64,000 bases of DNA from Georgenia muralis. Lineage in GTDB: Bacteria > Actinomycetota > Actinomycetes > Actinomycetales > Actinomycetaceae. Both the position numbers and the translations under genes were made by a program. The notes beneath the pieces were generated by a model, which was given only the letters and a program-made list of their open reading frames with translations, was not told where the DNA came from and searched no databases. Where the stretch lies: positions 2,666,001 through 2,730,000 of the forward strand of contig NZ_RKRA01000001.1 of NCBI RefSeq assembly GCF_003814705.1, in the 5' to 3' direction. Positions 37,454 through 46,507 of this stretch are shown here, piece after piece (within the stretch, counting starts at the first letter, position 1; every line of letters starts with the position of its first letter).

Positions 37454-38323
37454 ATGTCCACCACCACGGCACCGGTCGGCAGCGTGGTCGTCGGGACCGA
37501 CGGCTCCGCCCACGCCGAGGTCGCGCTCGACTGGGCGGCCGCGGAGGCCACCCGGCGCGGGACCGGCCTGCACGTCCTCTACGCCTACCCCTGGCTCGCC
37601 CGGGCGCGGGCCTGGGAGTTCGCCCCCGACCTCGCCGAGCTCACCCACGGCGACGACGTCGCCGCCGCCGCGGCCGCGCGCGCCCGGTCCGCCCGCCCGG
37701 GCCTGGCGGTGACCACCGAGGTCGTGGTCGACGACCCGTCGGTGGCCATCACCCTCGCATCGTGCGACGCCGCCGTGGTCGTGGTGGGCGCGCGTGGGCT
37801 GGGCGCGGTGGCCGAGGTCCTCGGCTCGGTGTCCCTGCGGGTGGCCGAGCACGCGTACGCCCCGGTCGTCGTCGTCCGCGCCGACGGGTTCGCCGACGAC
37901 ACCCGGCGCGTGGCCGTGGGCCTGGATCCCCACGACGACGATGGCAAGACCCTGCGCTACGCCCTCGACGACGCCCGCCGTCGCCATGTGGGCCTCCTCG
38001 CCGTCCAGGGGGTGCAGCTCAGCGCCGAGCACCCCGACGACGTCTACGTCCGGCGGCTGACCGAGGCCGTCGAGGCGGGGGAGGGACGCGTCCGGGACCG
38101 GCTCGACGCCTGGCGGGAGCGGTACCCCGACGTGCCCGTCGAGCTGCGCCAGGTGCGCGAGCACCCGGTCGACGCGCTCGCCGAGGCGGCCGCCGAGTGC
38201 GCCGTCGTGGTGGTGGGCAGCCGCGGGCACGGCGGACTGGCCGGGCTCCTGCTCGGGTCCGTCAGTCGTGCCCTGCTGCACCGCGCCCCGGTCGTCGCGG
38301 TGGTGCGGCACGTGCGCGAGTGA
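37454..38323 (+). CDS. universal stress protein with two Usp domains
   Basis: A 289-residue protein with two UspA domains in tandem. Domain 1: VVVGTDGSAHAEVALDWAA ... VVVGARGLGAVAEVLGSVS; domain 2: RVAVGLDPHDDDGKTLRYAL ... VVVGSRGHGGLAGLLLGSVS. Both carry the GxxG-x9-G(S) ATP-binding loop, intact in each. Tandem Usp proteins are typical hypoxia/dormancy genes in actinobacteria, where DosR controls several; the box upstream supports such control here. ATG 37454 has GGAGGAGGA upstream. It is divergent from recQ and stands alone inside the split his cluster. Confidence 0.92.
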   Translation: MSTTTAPVGSVVVGTDGSAHAEVALDWAAAEATRRGTGLHVLYAYPWLARARAWEFAPDLAELTHGDDVAAAAAARARSARPGLAVTTEVVVDDPSVAITLASCDAAVVVVGARGLGAVAEVLGSVSLRVAEHAYAPVVVVRADGFADDTRRVAVGLDPHDDDGKTLRYALDDARRRHVGLLAVQGVQLSAEHPDDVYVRRLTEAVEAGEGRVRDRLDAWRERYPDVPVELRQVREHPVDALAEAAAECAVVVVGSRGHGGLAGLLLGSVSRALLHRAPVVAVVRHVRE

Positions 38324-38411
38324 GCCACCGGCGCCCACCTCCGCGCACGTCGGTGGTCCGTCCCGTCCGCGGCCGTCCGGACGCCGGACGCCCCCGGTGG
38401 ACCGCGCGGCC

Positions 38412-38426
38412 TAGAATCCTGGGGTG
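38412..38426 (+). promoter_or_regulatory. leaderless-type promoter of hisC
   Basis: TAGAAT at 38412-38417, six bases, then GTG 38424. No ribosome site lies between. It would drive hisC-hisB-unknown-hisH-hisA. Confidence 0.6.
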
Positions 38427-39566
38427 ACCACACCGCCCGACAACGCCGTGCGCCTGCCCCTGCGCCCCGGCCTGGAGGGGCTGACCCCGTACGGCGCCCC
38501 CCAGCTCGCCGTGCCGGTCCTCCTCAACGTCAACGAGAACCCCTACCCGCCGTCGGCCGGCGTCGTCGCGGACATCGCCGCGGCCGTCGCCGAGGCGGCC
38601 GGCGGGCTCAACCGCTACCCCGACCGGGACTTCCCCCGGCTGCGCGAGGAGCTCGCCGCCTACCTCGCGGCGGAGTCCGGCGTCGAGCTCGACCCCGGGC
38701 AGGTGTGGGCGGCCAACGGGTCCAACGAGGTCATGCTCCACCTCCTCCAGGCCTTCGGCGGGCCGGGGCGCACGGTCCTGTCCTTCGCGCCCACCTACTC
38801 GATGTACCCCGAGTACGCCCGGGACACCCTCACGGGCTGGGTCGCGGGCCGCCGGGAGGAGGACTTCTCGCTCGACGTCGGCCACGTCCGTGCGCTCATC
38901 GACGAGGTCCGTCCCGCCGTGGTGCTCCTCGCCAGCCCGAACAACCCGACCGGCACCGCGCTGGACCTGGCCACCGTCGAGGCCGTGTGCGAGGCCACCC
39001 TCGCCTCCGGACCGGCCGGTCCCGACGGCGCACCGACGGCGAGCGTCGTCGTCGTCGACGAGGCCTACGGGGAGTTCCGCCGCGCGGGGACCCCGTCCGC
39101 GCTGACCCTCCTCGCCCGGTACCGCCACCTGGCTGTCTCGCGGACGATGTCCAAGGCGTTCGGGATGGCCGGCCTGCGGCTGGGCTACCTCGCCGCGGCG
39201 CCGGAGCTGGTGGAACACCTGCGGGTCGTCCGCCTGCCGTACCACCTCTCCGCGCTCACCCAGGCCGCGGCCCTGGCGGCGCTGCGCCACCGCGAGGAGC
39301 TCATGGGCCAGGTCGCGTCCCTGCGCGCCGAGCGCGACGCCCTCGTGGTGTGGCTGCGCGGCCAGGGGCTGGAGGTCGCCGACTCCGACGCGAACTTCGT
39401 CCTGTTCGGGCGCTTCGACGACCGCAGCGCCGTGTGGCAGGGTCTGCTGGAGCGGGGCGTCCTCATCCGTGAGGTCGGACCCGACGGTTGGCTCCGGGTG
39501 TCGGTCGGCACCCCGGAGGAGACGGCCGCCTTCCGGGCGGCCCTGGTGGAGGTGCTGGGTCGATGA
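38424..39566 (+). CDS. hisC: histidinol-phosphate aminotransferase
   Basis: A 380-residue PLP enzyme of fold type I that makes histidinol phosphate from imidazole acetol phosphate. Seen: [54 protein letters not shown], and the PLP lysine in [21 protein letters not shown]-terminal Arg in [10 protein letters not shown]. First gene of the second his block; its stop overlaps hisB by four bases (ATGA). Confidence 0.95.
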   Translation: MTTPPDNAVRLPLRPGLEGLTPYGAPQLAVPVLLNVNENPYPPSAGVVADIAAAVAEAAGGLNRYPDRDFPRLREELAAYLAAESGVELDPGQVWAANGSNEVMLHLLQAFGGPGRTVLSFAPTYSMYPEYARDTLTGWVAGRREEDFSLDVGHVRALIDEVRPAVVLLASPNNPTGTALDLATVEAVCEATLASGPAGPDGAPTASVVVVDEAYGEFRRAGTPSALTLLARYRHLAVSRTMSKAFGMAGLRLGYLAAAPELVEHLRVVRLPYHLSALTQAAALAALRHREELMGQVASLRAERDALVVWLRGQGLEVADSDANFVLFGRFDDRSAVWQGLLERGVLIREVGPDGWLRVSVGTPEETAAFRAALVEVLGR

Positions 39567-40174
39567 GCGAGCTGACGGGCCGGACGGCGCGGATCGAGCG
39601 GAAGACCTCGGAGTCCGACGTCCTCGTCGAGCTCGACCTCGACGGGAGCGGCCGGACGGACATCTCCACCTCCGTGCCGTTCTACGACCACATGCTCACC
39701 GCCCTGGGCAAGCACTCCCTCGTCGACCTCACCGTGCGGGCCACGGGTGACACCGACATCGACGTCCACCACACCGTGGAGGACGTCGCGATCTGCCTCG
39801 GCCAGGCGCTGCGGCAGGCGCTGGGCGACAAGCGCGGCATCTCCCGCTTCGGCGACGCGCTCGTCCCGCTGGACGAGGCCCTCGCCCAGGCCGTCGTCGA
39901 CGTCTCCGGGCGCCCCTACCTCGTCCACGAGGGTGAGCCCGCCGGGCAGGAGTACCACCTCATCGGCGGGCACTTCACCGGCTCGCTCACCCGGCACGTG
40001 CTCGAGTCGATCGCCCACCACGCCGGGATCTGCCTGCACGTGCGGGTCCTGGCCGGCCGCGACCCCCACCACATCGTCGAGGCCCAGTTCAAGGCCCTCG
40101 CCCGCGCCCTGCGCGCGGCCGTCGAGCCCGACCCGCGCGTCGAGGGCGTGCCGTCCACCAAGGGAGCGCTGTGA
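39563..40174 (+). CDS. hisB: imidazoleglycerol-phosphate dehydratase
   Basis: A 203-residue monofunctional HisB, without the phosphatase half found in enterobacteria. Metal-binding repeats are clear: [33 protein letters not shown], and [18 protein letters not shown] with [11 protein letters not shown]. It dehydrates imidazoleglycerol phosphate. Coupled to hisC (ATGA) and to the next gene (GTGA). Confidence 0.96.
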   Translation: MSELTGRTARIERKTSESDVLVELDLDGSGRTDISTSVPFYDHMLTALGKHSLVDLTVRATGDTDIDVHHTVEDVAICLGQALRQALGDKRGISRFGDALVPLDEALAQAVVDVSGRPYLVHEGEPAGQEYHLIGGHFTGSLTRHVLESIAHHAGICLHVRVLAGRDPHHIVEAQFKALARALRAAVEPDPRVEGVPSTKGAL

Positions 40175-40935
40175 GCACCACCGGGCCGGAGCACGGCGAC
40201 GACGAGCCCCTCACCGAGGCCGACATCGAGCGCATGCTCCGTGCGCTCGGCCCGGACGCGAGCGACGGCCCCGACGGGACCGGCGGCCCTGACGGGACCG
40301 GCGGCCCTGCGAGCGACGGCACCGGCGAGCCGGAGCCCGACCGGGCCGCCGGCCCGGGTCCGGCCTCCGGCGACGGCCCGGCCAGGCCCGGCGCGACCAC
40401 GCAACAGACGCCCGCCCGGCTGGCCCTGGTCCTGACCCCCGTGGCGTCCGCGCCGGCCCTCGCGGGCCTGTGCGCGATGGCCGGGATCGACGTCGACGTC
40501 GTGCCGTCGGCCTCGGGCGCCGTCGCGGTGCTCGAGGTGCCCGCCAAGGAGGCTCCGGCCGACTGGGACATCACTGAGCTGCTCGGCGGCGGCGAGATGC
40601 CCGGCGCCTTCCCGCCCGAGGCGGAGGAGGTCGCCGGCGCCCTCTCCCGGCTCGCCCGCACCGGGGTGGTCCTGCTCACCGCCGACCTCGCGACCGACGT
40701 CGGCATCGAGCCGGGGCTGTCCGGGCACGTCAGCGCCCGCCGCTACGTCGGCGGCACCGCCGAGGGCGACATGCCCGCCGGGCTCGTCCTGGCCGGCGCG
40801 GACCAGGTGGTCGAGGACCTCGTCCTGGGCCGGGTCCGGGCCGGGGAGGTCCCCGGCCACCAGCGCTCGGGCAACCTGCCGCGGTGGAAGGCCACCCGCA
40901 TGTTCACCCGCGGACTGCGCAGGAAGAAGCCGTGA
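40171..40935 (+). CDS. conserved unknown protein inside the his operon
   Basis: A 254-residue protein that I do not recognise. The N-terminal ~80 residues are acidic and low complexity, with a [13 protein letters not shown] repeat. The rest looks like a compact domain: [60 protein letters not shown], and [20 protein letters not shown]. It ends in a basic tail. It starts at GTG overlapping hisB and ends overlapping hisH by four bases, so it is translated with both. Its place suggests a histidine-linked job, but no catalytic motif is visible. Confidence 0.75.
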   Translation: MSTTGPEHGDDEPLTEADIERMLRALGPDASDGPDGTGGPDGTGGPASDGTGEPEPDRAAGPGPASGDGPARPGATTQQTPARLALVLTPVASAPALAGLCAMAGIDVDVVPSASGAVAVLEVPAKEAPADWDITELLGGGEMPGAFPPEAEEVAGALSRLARTGVVLLTADLATDVGIEPGLSGHVSARRYVGGTAEGDMPAGLVLAGADQVVEDLVLGRVRAGEVPGHQRSGNLPRWKATRMFTRGLRRKKP

Positions 40936-41582
40936 GCGCCGGCCGGCGGGTCGTCGTCCTGGACTACGGCTCGGGCAACGTCCGCTCCGCGGTGCGCGCC
41001 CTCGAGCGCGTCGGCGCGGACGTCGAGCTCACCGCGGACCCTGACGCCGCGGCCGCCGCGCACGGCCTGGTCGTCCCCGGCGTGGGGGCCTTCGCCGCCG
41101 TGATGGACCAGCTGCGCTCGGTCGACGGCGCCCGCATCATCGAGCGCCGCCTCGCCGGCGGCCGCCCCGTGCTGGGCATCTGCGTGGGGATGCAGGTGAT
41201 GTTCACCGCGGGGGAGGAGCACGGGGTCACCACCCCCGGCCTCGACCAGTGGCCCGGCACCGTGGACCGGCTCCACGCCCCCGTCGTCCCCCACATGGGC
41301 TGGTCGACCGTCGAGGCCCCCCAGGGCAGCGTCCTGTTCGAGGGCGTCGGCGACGAGCGGTTCTACTTCGTCCACTCCTACGCCGCCCAGTCCGACCCCG
41401 CCGCGGCCCTCGACGGCGGCGAGGACAGCCCGTTCCCGCGCCCGCTCGTCACCTGGTCCGAGCACGGCGGACGGTTCGTCGCCGCGGTCGAGAACGGAGC
41501 GCTGTCCGCCACCCAGTTCCACCCCGAGAAGTCCGGCGACGCCGGCGCCCAGCTGCTCCGCAACTGGGTCACCAGCCTGTAG
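40932..41582 (+). CDS. hisH: imidazole glycerol phosphate synthase, glutaminase subunit
   Basis: A 216-residue class I glutamine amidotransferase that feeds ammonia to HisF. Catalytic Cys in [12 protein letters not shown], His and Glu in [34 protein letters not shown] at the N-terminus. hisF does not follow in this window, so it must lie elsewhere. GTG 40932 overlaps the preceding stop. Confidence 0.95.
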   Translation: MSAGRRVVVLDYGSGNVRSAVRALERVGADVELTADPDAAAAAHGLVVPGVGAFAAVMDQLRSVDGARIIERRLAGGRPVLGICVGMQVMFTAGEEHGVTTPGLDQWPGTVDRLHAPVVPHMGWSTVEAPQGSVLFEGVGDERFYFVHSYAAQSDPAAALDGGEDSPFPRPLVTWSEHGGRFVAAVENGALSATQFHPEKSGDAGAQLLRNWVTSL

Positions 41583-41590
41583 GAGACCCG

Positions 41591-42328
41591 ATGACCTCCA
41601 CCCCCCGCCTCGAGCTGCTGCCGGCCGTCGACGTCGTCGCGGGCCAGGCCGTGCGCCTCTTCCAGGGCGCCGCGGGCTCCGAGACCACCTACGGCGACCC
41701 GGGCGAGGCGGCCGCCGCCTTCGTCGCCGAGGGGGCGGAGTGGATCCACCTCGTCGACCTCGACGCGGCCTTCGGCCGCGGCTCCAACCACGAGCTCCTC
41801 GCCCGGATCGTCGGAGAGCTCGACGTCAAGGTCGAGCTCTCCGGCGGCATCCGCGACGACGAGTCCCTCGCCCGGGCGCTCGGCTCGGGCGCCACCCGGG
41901 TCAACCTCGGCACCGCCGCCCTGGAGGACCCCGAGTGGACCGCGCGGGTCATCGCCCGTCACGGCGAGCAGATCGCCGTCGGGCTCGACGTGCGCGGCAC
42001 CACGCTGGCCGCGCGCGGGTGGACCCGGGAGGGCGGCGACCTGTGGGAGGTCCTCGAGCGCCTCGACGCCGACGGCTGCGCCCGCTACGTCCTCACGGAC
42101 GTCACCAAGGACGGCACCCTGCGCGGGCCCAACGTCGAGCTGCTCCAGGAGGTGTGCGAGCGCACCTCCGCCCCCGTGGTCGCCTCCGGCGGGGTCGCGA
42201 ACCTCCACGACATCGAGGCCCTGCGGGAGCTGACCGGCATCGGCGTCGAGGGCGCCATCGTCGGCAAGGCCCTGTACTCCGGGGCCTTCACGCTCGGCCA
42301 GGCGCTCGACGTCGCGGGCCGCCCGTGA
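41591..42328 (+). CDS. priA: phosphoribosyl isomerase HisA/PriA
   Basis: A 245-residue beta/alpha barrel isomerase converting ProFAR to PRFAR in histidine synthesis. Starts [37 protein letters not shown] and [16 protein letters not shown] are the two phosphate sites; [16 protein letters not shown] contains the catalytic Asp. In many actinobacteria the same enzyme (PriA) also does the TrpF step; whether it does so here depends on absence of trpF, which cannot be seen. TAGGAGACC precedes the ATG. Confidence 0.94.
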   Translation: MTSTPRLELLPAVDVVAGQAVRLFQGAAGSETTYGDPGEAAAAFVAEGAEWIHLVDLDAAFGRGSNHELLARIVGELDVKVELSGGIRDDESLARALGSGATRVNLGTAALEDPEWTARVIARHGEQIAVGLDVRGTTLAARGWTREGGDLWEVLERLDADGCARYVLTDVTKDGTLRGPNVELLQEVCERTSAPVVASGGVANLHDIEALRELTGIGVEGAIVGKALYSGAFTLGQALDVAGRP

Positions 42329-43227
42329 CCGGCACGCCGACCGGCCCGCGGCACGACGAGGACGCCCGTCCCGCCGTGGTCCACCCCCACCACTCCGGAC
42401 GCCCCGGCCCCGGCGGGCGTGCGCCGCTGCGCATCGCCGAGGGGCTCACCGACGCCGCCCTGGCCGACTCCGCCGGGCAGGCGTGGGCCGGGCGCACGCT
42501 CCGGCCCAACCCCTTCGCCGGCGACGACGGCAAGGTCCAGCCCGGCATGGCCGCGGCCCTGGCGCTGACCGACCCGGGCGAGCGGGTCGTCGCGGTCGTG
42601 GCGGAGCTGCGCACCGGACGTGTCGTGGTCCCCGTGGTCGCGCACGAGCACCCCGGCACCGACGACGACGGGCACGTCCGCGCCCACGACGCCGACCGGT
42701 TCCGCACCGGTGACCGCGGCGGCGACGCCATGGCCTCGGCGGCGATGGTCTCGGTCCGGACCGCTGACGGGCGCTCCGCCCTGCCCGTCTTCTCCTCGGT
42801 CGAGGCGCTCCTGCGCTGGGACCCGGCCGCCCGGCCCGTCCCGGTCGAGGCCGCCCGGGCGGCCCTGTCGGCGGTGGGGGAGTCGGACTCCCTGCTCGTC
42901 CTCGACCCCGGTGCGCCGACGACCGTCCTCGTGCCCCGGCCGGCGGTCTGGGCCGTCGCCCAGCAGCGCCCCTGGGTGCCCTCCTGGGCCGACCCCGAGC
43001 TGCCGGGACTCGTCGCGGCGGCCCTGCGCGGCATCACCGAGCTCGTCGGCGTGCGGCTCGAACGCGGTGAGCGCGCCGAGCTGCGGGTGGTCCTGGCCGT
43101 GCGGGCCGGTCTCGACGCCGAGACGGTCCGCGCGGCCGTGACCCGGGCGAGCGAGGCCCTCGGCGCCGAGCACGCGCTGCGCGAGCGGGTGGACTCCCTC
43201 GAGCTCGCCCCCACCGTCGTCGCCTGA
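42325..43227 (+). CDS. SseB-family protein
   Basis: A 300-residue protein of the actinobacterial SseB family. The N-terminal part holds [20 protein letters not shown] and the SseB N-domain; the middle [20 protein letters not shown] and the C-terminal [20 protein letters not shown] fit the family. The exact function is unknown. GTG 42325 overlaps the priA stop by four bases, so it belongs to the his transcript. Same-site homologues in related genomes would support a link with the operon. Confidence 0.8.
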   Translation: MTGTPTGPRHDEDARPAVVHPHHSGRPGPGGRAPLRIAEGLTDAALADSAGQAWAGRTLRPNPFAGDDGKVQPGMAAALALTDPGERVVAVVAELRTGRVVVPVVAHEHPGTDDDGHVRAHDADRFRTGDRGGDAMASAAMVSVRTADGRSALPVFSSVEALLRWDPAARPVPVEAARAALSAVGESDSLLVLDPGAPTTVLVPRPAVWAVAQQRPWVPSWADPELPGLVAAALRGITELVGVRLERGERAELRVVLAVRAGLDAETVRAAVTRASEALGAEHALRERVDSLELAPTVVA

Positions 43228-43247
43228 CACCACCCGCGGCTGACGCC

Positions 43248-43268
43248 CCCGCGACGGCTCGGCGCGGG
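43248..43268. terminator. weak hairpin between convergent sseB-like gene and ligase
   Basis: Arms CCCGCG (43248-43253) and CGCGGG (43263-43268) with a nine-base loop, in the 44-base convergent gap. Confidence 0.35.
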
Positions 43269-43271
43269 CGG

Positions 43272-44801
43272 TCAGAGCCCGGCGAGCACCCGCACCGCCT
43301 CGAGGGTGTCGGCCTCCGCCGCCGGCTTGTCCTCGCGGTAGCGCAGCACCCGCGCGAACCGCAGCGCGACCCCGCCGGGGTAGCGGGGAGAGCGCTGGAC
43401 GCCGTCGAAGGCGATCTCGACCACCTGCTCGGGCCGCACGTGCACCACGTGGCCCTCGCGGTGGGTCTCCAGCGCGAGGAACCGTTCGGTCTGCCAGGCG
43501 AGCATCTCGTCCGTCATGCCCTTGAACGTCTTCCCGAGCATGACGAACCCGCCCGCACCGTCCGCGGCACCGAGGTGGATGTTCGACAGCGTGCCGCTCC
43601 GGCGGCCCGAGCCCCACTCGACGGCCAGCACGACGAGGTCCAGGGTGTGCCGCGGCTTGACCTTGACCCAGGCGGCACCGCGCCGCCCGGCCTCGTAGGG
43701 CGCGTCGAGGCTCTTGACGACGACGCCCTCGTGCCCGCCCGCGAGGGTCCGGGCGTAGAAGTCCGCGGCAGCGCCGGGGTCCTCCGTGAGGAGCCTGGGC
43801 ACGACCAGGTCACCGGGCGCCACCTCCCCGAGCGCGGCGAACCGGGTCCCGGCGGGCGTGTCGAGCAGGTCCTGGCCCGCGACGTGCAGGACGTCGAAGA
43901 AGACCGTCGTGACCGGCACCTGCTCACGCAGGGCCGTGACGTCGGCGCTGCTCATCGTCCGCGCCGCCGTCTCCTGGAAGGGGCGAGGCCGACCGTCGGC
44001 GAGCAGGGCGATCGCCTCGCCGTCGAGGACGAGGTCACCGCCGCCCAGCCCCCGGGTGGCCTCGACCACCTCGGGCAGCCGCGCGGTGATGTCGTCCAGG
44101 GACCTGGTGAACACGACGACCTCCCGCCCGCGTCTGTGCACCTGGATGCGGATGCCGTCGAGCTTGGCGTCCACCGCGACCTCCCCGCCGAGACGCTCGA
44201 GCGCCCCGGCCAGGTCGGGCGCGGCCGAGGCGAGCATGGGCCGCACCGGGGTGCCCACCGCGAGGGTGAACGCCGCGAGGGCGGCCTCCGCGCCGGTGAG
44301 GGCGGCGACGGCGACCGGTCCCGTCTCGCCGGAGAACATCGCCGCCCGGCGCACCGCCGCGAGCGGGACCGAGGCCGCCTCGGCGACGGCGTCGAGCATG
44401 AGCGAGTCCAGCGCGCCCTGGCGCAGCTCACCGAGGACGAGCAGCCGCAGGAACCGCTGCTCGGCGGGGGTCGCCCGGCCGAAGAGGTCGGCGACGGCCG
44501 CGGTCCGCCGGGCCTGGGACCCGCTGCCGGACAGCGCCGCGAGGGACTCCAGGGCGGCGTCGACCTCCGCGACCGTCAGGGTGGGGGCGTCCGCCGGTGC
44601 CGGCAGCGTCTCGAGCGAGTGCCACCCCAGCCCCGTGCGACGCTGGCGCACCGTCCCGGAGAGGTAGCCTGCGACGAGCGCCGCCTCGGGGCCGGCCTGG
44701 CGCAGCGCGTCGGCGAGGGCGTGGCGCTTGGCCAGGCGGGAACGTGTGGCGGCCACGGCCTGGGAGGCTGCGACCAGGTCGGCGAGGAGCATGGCGACCA
44801 T
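43272..44801 (-). CDS. ATP-dependent DNA ligase (LigB type)
   Basis: A 509-residue ATP-dependent DNA ligase. The adenylated lysine lies in VDAKLDGIRIQVHRRG near residue 205 (KxDGxR motif I); LDGEAIALLADGRPRPFQET, HEGVVVKSLDAPYEAGRRGA and WVKVKPRHTLDLV are motifs III-V. The N-terminal ~195 residues form the helical DNA-binding domain. These enzymes act in repair next to the NAD-dependent LigA. ATG 44801 is preferred (M at 44792 possible). Divergent from infC. Confidence 0.92.
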   Translation of the reverse strand: MVAMLLADLVAASQAVAATRSRLAKRHALADALRQAGPEAALVAGYLSGTVRQRRTGLGWHSLETLPAPADAPTLTVAEVDAALESLAALSGSGSQARRTAAVADLFGRATPAEQRFLRLLVLGELRQGALDSLMLDAVAEAASVPLAAVRRAAMFSGETGPVAVAALTGAEAALAAFTLAVGTPVRPMLASAAPDLAGALERLGGEVAVDAKLDGIRIQVHRRGREVVVFTRSLDDITARLPEVVEATRGLGGGDLVLDGEAIALLADGRPRPFQETAARTMSSADVTALREQVPVTTVFFDVLHVAGQDLLDTPAGTRFAALGEVAPGDLVVPRLLTEDPGAAADFYARTLAGGHEGVVVKSLDAPYEAGRRGAAWVKVKPRHTLDLVVLAVEWGSGRRSGTLSNIHLGAADGAGGFVMLGKTFKGMTDEMLAWQTERFLALETHREGHVVHVRPEQVVEIAFDGVQRSPRYPGGVALRFARVLRYREDKPAAEADTLEAVRVLAGL

Positions 44802-44860
44802 GGTCCTGCCGTGTGGCCCGGGCCACCACCGGGCGGCGGTGCCCGACGGGGCGTGCGTGC

Positions 44861-44866
44861 TAGTCT
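44861..44866 (+). promoter_or_regulatory. -10 box of infC operon
   Basis: TAGTCT, fitting TAnnnT. Transcription should begin near 44873, giving a leader of about 236 bases. The -35 region (around 44838) is weak. Confidence 0.5.
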
Positions 44867-44872
44867 TGTCCA

Positions 44873-45108
44873 CTGACCGACCAGGGCCTGTCCCTGGTGC
44901 GCAAGTGGAGATCCTCCCACCTGGGTGACGTCGGCCGCCGAGAGGCGGCCGCAGTGACCGGGTTCAGGTCGACGGGGCTGGTCCCCGTGTACCCGTGCGG
45001 CCCAGCGCTGCGGGGGTGACGACCTCTGTGGGCCTCCGCGTGCGCGAGCACGACGGAGGCCTTCTTCGTCTCGCGACGGTCACCGCGAACGAGGTAGAGG
45101 AGCACAGC
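44873..45108 (+). promoter_or_regulatory. structured infC leader with terminator-like hairpin
   Basis: The leader can form hairpins at 44881-44897 (CCAGGG/CCCTGG), 44932-44951 (CGGCCGCC/GGCGGCCG around a GAGA loop) and 45031-45061. The last has a 13-bp stem with one bulged A and a GCGA loop, followed by TTCTTC, and so looks like an intrinsic terminator 48 bases before infC. Transcript attenuation of IF3-L35-L20 operons is known in Bacillus (L20 control); here the mechanism is inferred from structure only. Confidence 0.6.
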
Positions 45109-45786
45109 ATCAGCGAGCCCCGCATCAACGAGCGGATCCGCGTGCCCGAGGTCCGGCTGGTCGGCCCCGGCGGCGAGCAGGTCGGTGTCGTCCGCGTCGA
45201 GGACGCCCTGCGGCTGGCCCAGGAGGCCGACCTCGACCTGGTCGAGGTCGCGCCCGACGCGCGCCCGCCCGTGGCCAAGCTCATGGACTACGGGAAGTTC
45301 AAGTACGAGTCCGCCATGAAGGCCCGTGACGCCCGCCGCAACCAGGCGAACACGGTCCTCAAGGAGATCCGGTTCCGCCTCAAGATCGACGCGCACGACT
45401 ACGCGACCAAGAAGGGTCACGTCGAGCGCTTCCTCACGGGCGGCGACAAGGTCAAGGTCATGATCATGTTCCGCGGCCGTGAGCAGTCCCGCCCCGAGAT
45501 GGGCATGCGGCTGCTCCAGCGGCTGGCCGAGGACGTCGCCGAGCTCGGCTCGGTCGAGTCCTCCCCGCGGCTGGACGGGCGCAACATGACCATGGTGATC
45601 GGCCCGCACAAGAAGAAGGCCGAGGCCAAGAGCGAGCAGCGCCGCAAGCGCGAGCAGGAGCAGGCGGCCAAGGACGCCGCCCCTGCGACCGCTGCGCCGG
45701 CCGCCCCCGAAGCGGCCGCCGAGCCGGCAGCCCCGACCGCCCCCGCGGCGGACGCGCCCGCCGACAGCGCCGCGGACGCCAGCTAG
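45109..45786 (+). CDS. infC: translation initiation factor IF-3
   Basis: A 225-residue IF-3. N-domain begins [20 protein letters not shown]; the linker and C-domain include [36 protein letters not shown] and [20 protein letters not shown]. An Ala/Pro-rich tail of ~40 residues follows. The best ribosome site is AGGAG at 45098-45102, six bases before ATC 45109, and homology begins exactly there. I therefore place the start at ATC, as IF-3 genes in other bacteria use AUU/AUC to sense IF-3 level. A GTG at 44995 is in frame but would place the terminator hairpin inside the gene. Confidence 0.9.
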   Translation: MSEPRINERIRVPEVRLVGPGGEQVGVVRVEDALRLAQEADLDLVEVAPDARPPVAKLMDYGKFKYESAMKARDARRNQANTVLKEIRFRLKIDAHDYATKKGHVERFLTGGDKVKVMIMFRGREQSRPEMGMRLLQRLAEDVAELGSVESSPRLDGRNMTMVIGPHKKKAEAKSEQRRKREQEQAAKDAAPATAAPAAPEAAAEPAAPTAPAADAPADSAADAS

Positions 45787-45876
45787 CCCACATACCTGCA
45801 AAGACGTCCTGGCCCACCACCCGGGCCCAGGGCAGGACAGATCTGTGCCACCGGCGCAGTCGACCGAGGGACGAAC

Positions 45877-46071
45877 ATGCCGAAGAACAAGACGCACTCC
45901 GGTGCCAAGAAGCGCTTCCGGGTCACCGGCAGCGGGAAGCTCATGCGCGAGCAGGCCAACAAGCGCCACCTGCTCGAGCACAAGTCCTCCAAGCGCACCC
46001 GACGTCTCGCCCAGGACCAGGTGGTCTCCAGCGCCGACGTGAAGAAGATCAAGAAGCTGCTCGGCAAGTAA
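45877..46071 (+). CDS. rpmI: 50S ribosomal protein L35
   Basis: A 64-residue basic ribosomal protein. [20 protein letters not shown] and [17 protein letters not shown] are diagnostic. GAGGGACGAAC precedes the ATG. Second gene of infC-rpmI-rplT; the 90-base gap after infC holds a GTCCTG/CAGGAC inverted repeat that may be a processing site. Confidence 0.98.
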   Translation: MPKNKTHSGAKKRFRVTGSGKLMREQANKRHLLEHKSSKRTRRLAQDQVVSSADVKKIKKLLGK

Positions 46072-46096
46072 GCCGCCCCGAACGAAGGAGACTGAC

Positions 46097-46477
46097 GTGG
46101 CACGCGTCAAGCGGGCGGTCAACGCCCAGAAGAAGCGCCGCACGACCCTCGAGCGCGCCGCCGGTTACCGCGGCCAGCGCTCGCGGCTGTACCGCAAGGC
46201 CAAGGAGCAGGTCACCCACTCGATGACCTACGCCTACCGCGACCGGCGCGCCCGCAAGGGTGACTTCCGCCGGCTGTGGATCCAGCGCATCAACGCCGCG
46301 GTGCGCGCCGAGGGCATGACCTACAACCGCTTCGTCCAGGGCCTCAAGGCCGCGGGCGTCGAGGTCGACCGCCGCATGCTGGCCGAGCTGGCCGTGACCG
46401 ACATCGCCGCGTTCAACGCGCTCGTCGCCACCGCCCGCGCCGCCCTGCCCGCGGACGTCAACGCCCCGGCCGCCTGA
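46097..46477 (+). CDS. rplT: 50S ribosomal protein L20
   Basis: A 126-residue large-subunit protein that binds 23S rRNA early in assembly. [38 protein letters not shown] and [20 protein letters not shown] are typical. GAAGGAGA precedes the GTG... the start is GTG 46097 in GTGGCACGCGTC. L20 represses its own operon in other bacteria, which fits the structured leader before infC. Confidence 0.98.
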   Translation: MARVKRAVNAQKKRRTTLERAAGYRGQRSRLYRKAKEQVTHSMTYAYRDRRARKGDFRRLWIQRINAAVRAEGMTYNRFVQGLKAAGVEVDRRMLAELAVTDIAAFNALVATARAALPADVNAPAA

Positions 46478-46507
46478 GCCGAGCGCACCCCGCACCGCGG
46501 GAGCGAC

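Noticed and set aside
44995-45108. GTG 44995 as start of infC
   Set aside because: The extra 38 residues are not conserved and would contain the terminator-like hairpin; the ribosome site fits ATC 45109.
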